A DNA stretch of 64,000 nt from JADKAV01 sp037045455 (GTDB lineage: Bacteria; Actinomycetota; Actinomycetes; S36-B12; UBA10799): positions 124,001-188,000 of the forward strand of contig JBAOIN010000006.1 of the NCBI GenBank assembly GCA_037045455.1, given 5' to 3'. Positions 61,311-64,000 of the stretch are shown one piece after another. The notes beneath the pieces were generated by a model. It saw only the letters and a list, made by a program, of their open reading frames with translations, was not told where the DNA came from and searched no databases. How positions within the stretch are numbered: position 1 is the stretch's first letter; each line of letters opens with the position of its first letter. A program made the translations under genes and the position numbers.

Positions 61311-62486
61311 CAGACCTCGTCCCGGGGCCGGGCCAGCCGTCCGACGAACTGCCCGCGCATGTCGTTCTCAACGCGTTCACCGGTCGCCGTGACGCTCTCG
61401 TAGACGCCCTCGATCTCCCGGGCTACGACGTTCCAGTCGAACTGCCGTGCACGGACGTGCCCGAGTTCGGTCAGCTCGGCCCGCCGGGCCGGATCGGCCA
61501 GCAGCGTGAGGACGGCGTCTGCCAACGAGTCCGCGTTCTCGCTGGTGAACATCATCCCGGTCCGGCCATCGTCGAGCACGCGCGCGAAGGCATCGAGGTC
61601 GCTGGCCACGACCGGGGTACCAGCGGCCATCGACTCCAGCAGCACGATGCCGAAGCTCTCCCCGCCCGTATTCGGAGCGACATAGACGTCGGCACTGGCG
61701 AACGCGCTGGCCTTCTCCGCGTCGCTGACGAGACCCGAGGAAGCGGACCGCCGAGCGGACCCGATCATCGACACCGTCGAGCGCTTCGTCCTGATCCCCC
61801 GGTCCTGCGATCAGCAGTTGCGTTCCCGGCTCAGCAGCGAGGATCCGGGGCATTGCGGCCAGCAACACCGGCAGACCCTTGCGCGGCTCGTCGATGCGCC
61901 CGATGAAGAACAGCGTGGGGCCCGAGCGAGGGTAACCGGGAAGCGGCGTCACGCCTTCGAAGTCGGCGCAGGTCACACCGTTGGGGATGAGGACCGCGTC
62001 GCCGCCGAGATGCTTCACCAGTGTCTGCCGCGCAGCTTCGCTCACGGCGATGCGGGCGCTGATCTTCTCCATCGCGGTCTGCATGACGTAGTAGGCCGCG
62101 GTCAGCGCGCGGGAGCGGGTCTGCGACGAGTGATATGTGGCCACGATCGGACCGCGGGCGGCCCAGCATGCGAGCACGCTCAGAGTGGGCGAGGCCGGCT
62201 CGTGCACGTGCAGGACGTCGAACTCGCCCTCCTTGATCCAGCGCCGCACCCGAGTCGCCGACACCGGTCCGAAGTTCACCTTCGCGACCGACCCGTTGTA
62301 AGGCACGGAGACCGGCTTGCCGCCATCGACGACGAAGTCCTCGAGCGGGTAGTCGGCGTCGTCCACCGGCGCCAGCACGCTCACGTCGTGCCCGAAGCGG
62401 CGCAGGGTCAGGGCCAAGTCGTGCACGTGCGCCTTCACGCCCCCCGGCGACGTCCAGTCGTAGGGGCAGACGATGCCGACCTTCAT
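61310..62486 (-). CDS. pimA: Phosphatidylinositol mannosyltransferase PimA-like (apparent frameshift)
   Basis: GT4 family. N-terminal KVGIVCPYDWTSPGGVKAHVHDLALTLRRFGH (donor-side glycine loop), acceptor-domain VLHVHEPASPTLSVLACW, NGVTCADF, FFIGRIDEPRKGLPVLLAAM, and, one frame over after ~61735, YVAPNTGGESFGIVLLESMAAGTPVVASDLDAF with the EX7E-type motif. Removing one base of the CCC run at 61734-61736 restores 391 residues. It transfers the first mannose of PIMs from GDP-mannose to phosphatidylinositol at the membrane. Lies in the order pgsA, acyltransferase, pimA. Confidence 0.9.
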
Positions 62487-63403
62487 CGGGGCTCCAGGTC
62501 AGCCAGGAACACCGGCTGCAGCATGTGCCAATGGGTCGGGTGCATGCTGATGCCCTCGGCGAGCTGGTCTGCCATCCGCTGCGTGAACTCGCGGGCAGCT
62601 GCCAGGAACTCCTCGTCGAAACGGTCGTGGTGGGTCCAGTCCCCCGTCGGCGGCTCGACTGGCGGAAACACGTGCACGTGGGCGCGGTAGTCGGTGTAGT
62701 ACAGCGACGCCGCGAACATCGGCGCCCCGGTCAGCATGCAGATCGCCGCCGGACCGATGGGCATCTTCGCGGCCTCCCCGAAGAACTCCACCTGCACACC
62801 GTGGCGGCTCAGATCGCGGTCGGCCAGCAGGGCGAGCAGTCCGTTGGCTTTGACGAGCTCGACGAGCTCCTCGAAGACGCCCTCGCCGCCGGCGTGCGGC
62901 AGGATCTTCATGCCTACGCTGCGGCGGTAGTCCAGGAACTCCTCATACAGCCGCTCCGGCTTGAGCCGCTCAGCAACACTGATGACCTGCGCGAAGTGAA
63001 TGCTGGCCCAGGCCCCGGTGAGGTCGTAGTTCCCACCGTGTGGGACGGCGAACACAGCGCCCTTCCCGCCTGCCAGGGCGTCTGCTAGGTAGTGGTCGTT
63101 GATGGCGCGGTGGCGATGGGTGATCTCTTCCGGTGTCCAACTGGGCATGCGGAACGCATCGCACCAGTAGCGCATGTAGGAGCGCATGCCCTCACGGGAC
63201 AGTTCCCGCAGTTCGGCCTCGGTCGCGTCCGGCACCACTCGTTGCAGGTTCTTCTCCAGTTGCCGGACACCCTTGCCACGGCGGCGCCAGAGTTGATCGC
63301 CCATTCGCAGGAACGCGCCATACGCCGCCTTCTCAGGCAAGGCCCGCACGATCCGCCAGCCGGTCGCGTAGACCCAGTAGGTCACCTCGTCCTGGATGTT
63401 CAT
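62483..63403 (-). CDS. patA: Phosphatidylinositol mannoside acyltransferase (LpxL/HtrB family)
   Basis: 306 residues. Membrane-bound lysophospholipid acyltransferase with the HX4D-type motif in VPHGGNYDLTGAW and later LADRDLSRHGVQVEFFGEAAKMPIGPAAICMLTGAPMF. Family knowledge: PatA acylates the mannose of PIM1/PIM2. ATG at 63403 overlaps the pgsA stop (ATGA); upstream residues in the open frame are not part of the protein. Confidence 0.88.
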   Translation of the reverse strand: MNIQDEVTYWVYATGWRIVRALPEKAAYGAFLRMGDQLWRRRGKGVRQLEKNLQRVVPDATEAELRELSREGMRSYMRYWCDAFRMPSWTPEEITHRHRAINDHYLADALAGGKGAVFAVPHGGNYDLTGAWASIHFAQVISVAERLKPERLYEEFLDYRRSVGMKILPHAGGEGVFEELVELVKANGLLALLADRDLSRHGVQVEFFGEAAKMPIGPAAICMLTGAPMFAASLYYTDYRAHVHVFPPVEPPTGDWTHHDRFDEEFLAAAREFTQRMADQLAEGISMHPTHWHMLQPVFLADLEPR

Positions 63404-64000
63404 GCGGTGGCCTGCCGGTACACGTGGACCAGCCGTTGTCCGACGGTGATGACGACCAAGACGGCGAGCACGATCAGCGCCGCAGGCAGCAGGTAGGGCA
63501 CGCCGAGACCGTAGAAGAACGCGGGGACGAGAAGGATCAGCATTCGCTCGGTGCGTTCGGCGATACCGACCTTGCACTCCAGCCCGATGCTCTCGGCCTT
63601 CGCCCGCGCATAGGAGATCACGAACCCACCGACCAGGCAGATCAGGGCAGCGGCTTGCACCCAGACGTTCTGCGTGCGGACCGCCCAGATCACCACGGCA
63701 CCGAAGATGGCGCCGTCCGCAACGCGGTCCAGGGTGGAGTCGAGGAACGCACCCCAGACGCCGGTGCGGTTCTGCAGCCGCGCCATCGTGCCGTCCAGCA
63801 TGTCGCTGAAAACGAACAGCAACATGATCAGGATCCCGATCACGAACTCGCCGCGCGGGAAGAACGCGAGGGCTGCGGCGCTGACACCTACGGTGCCGAT
63901 GAAGGTCACCGCGTCTGGCGACAAGCCGATCTTCAGCAGCCCCTTGGCGACCGGTTCCACGACCTTGGCCAGCACGGAACGCGCATTGGTCTGATTGAGC
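63400..64000 (-). CDS. pgsA: Phosphatidylinositol (phosphate) synthase PgsA-type, 5' end outside window
   Basis: CDP-alcohol phosphotransferase: DGTMARLQNRTGVWGAFLDSTLDRVADG contains the DGX2ARX8GX3DX3D motif. Six hydrophobic helices. It makes phosphatidylinositol phosphate from CDP-diacylglycerol, the precursor of PIMs made by the two downstream genes. The frame is open to base 64000 (LNQTNARSVLAKVVEPVAKGLL), so the start lies beyond the window; a GTG at 63975 is possible but would truncate the first helix. Confidence 0.9.
   Translation of the reverse strand, partial: LNQTNARSVLAKVVEPVAKGLLKIGLSPDAVTFIGTVGVSAAALAFFPRGEFVIGILIMLLFVFSDMLDGTMARLQNRTGVWGAFLDSTLDRVADGAIFGAVVIWAVRTQNVWVQAAALICLVGGFVISYARAKAESIGLECKVGIAERTERMLILLVPAFFYGLGVPYLLPAALIVLAVLVVITVGQRLVHVYRQATA

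Overview
The window is chromosomal DNA of a high-GC Gram-positive bacterium (Actinomycetota). The evidence is the strong G/C third-position bias and the actinobacterial gene order: pgsA / PIM acyltransferase / pimA / pdxS / pdxT / yebC / ruvC / ruvA / ruvB / yajC / secD / secF / relA, then hisS / aspS / rarA, then alaS / ruvX / mltG / aroE and aroC / aroK / aroB / aroQ / pepQ / efp / nusB. Phosphatidylinositol-mannoside genes, a VKOR homologue, a WS/DGAT acyltransferase and a 13E12-type HNH gene fit the same phylum. I cannot name genus or species.

Layout. 1-3.9 kb: branched-chain amino-acid ABC transporter (livH, M, G, F) on +, facing a lipoprotein substrate-binding gene (livK, 5.2-6.5 kb, -). 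An orphan AbiEi-type gene and several palindromic or tandem repeats lie between them. 6.6-7.3 kb: ANTAR response regulator and a tRNA-Leu(CAA) with a short variable arm. 7.5-12.7 kb: nusB, efp, pepQ and the shikimate genes aroQ, B, K, C (all -, mostly overlapping start/stop codons). 12.7-32.8 kb: a complete type IV pilus system on -: a membrane protein in the PilP position, pilO, pilN, pilM, prepilin peptidase, a large PilX-like protein, two minor pilins, pilA, then (past a histidine phosphatase, a broken HNH gene, VKOR and two GT-C-like membrane proteins) pilC, pilT, pilB, a PATAN/DUF4388 protein and a Roadblock/LC7 protein. 33-38.7 kb: aroE, mltG, ruvX, alaS and a small membrane protein. 38.8-40.7 kb: a secreted metallophosphoesterase (+). 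40.8-45.8 kb: rarA, aspS, hisS, an MBL hydrolase. 46.1-48.2 kb: cyclophilin and a DUF349 protein (+). 48.3-56.1 kb: relA, secF, secD, yajC, ruvB, A, C. 56.4-58.2 kb: a WS/DGAT acyltransferase with a histone-like Lys/Ala/Pro tail. 58.4-64 kb: yebC, pdxT, pdxS, an unknown membrane protein, pimA, PIM acyltransferase and pgsA (cut by the window end).

Functional themes. The pilus cluster sits between aroE and aroC and includes motor (PilB/PilT), platform (PilC/PilM/PilN/PilO), subunits, processing peptidase and a probable motor-control pair (PATAN plus Roadblock). VKOR and the GT-C-like proteins could serve disulfide formation and glycosylation of the pilins. Three families of small palindromic elements and one tandem terminator array occupy the intergenic gaps.

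Sequence quality. Twelve genes, including alaS, relA, nusB, ruvX and yebC, carry about 23 apparent one-base indels, nearly all +1 and mostly in short G/C runs. Removing them restores every reading frame exactly, so I read them as base-calling errors. The affected genes are annotated over their full span.
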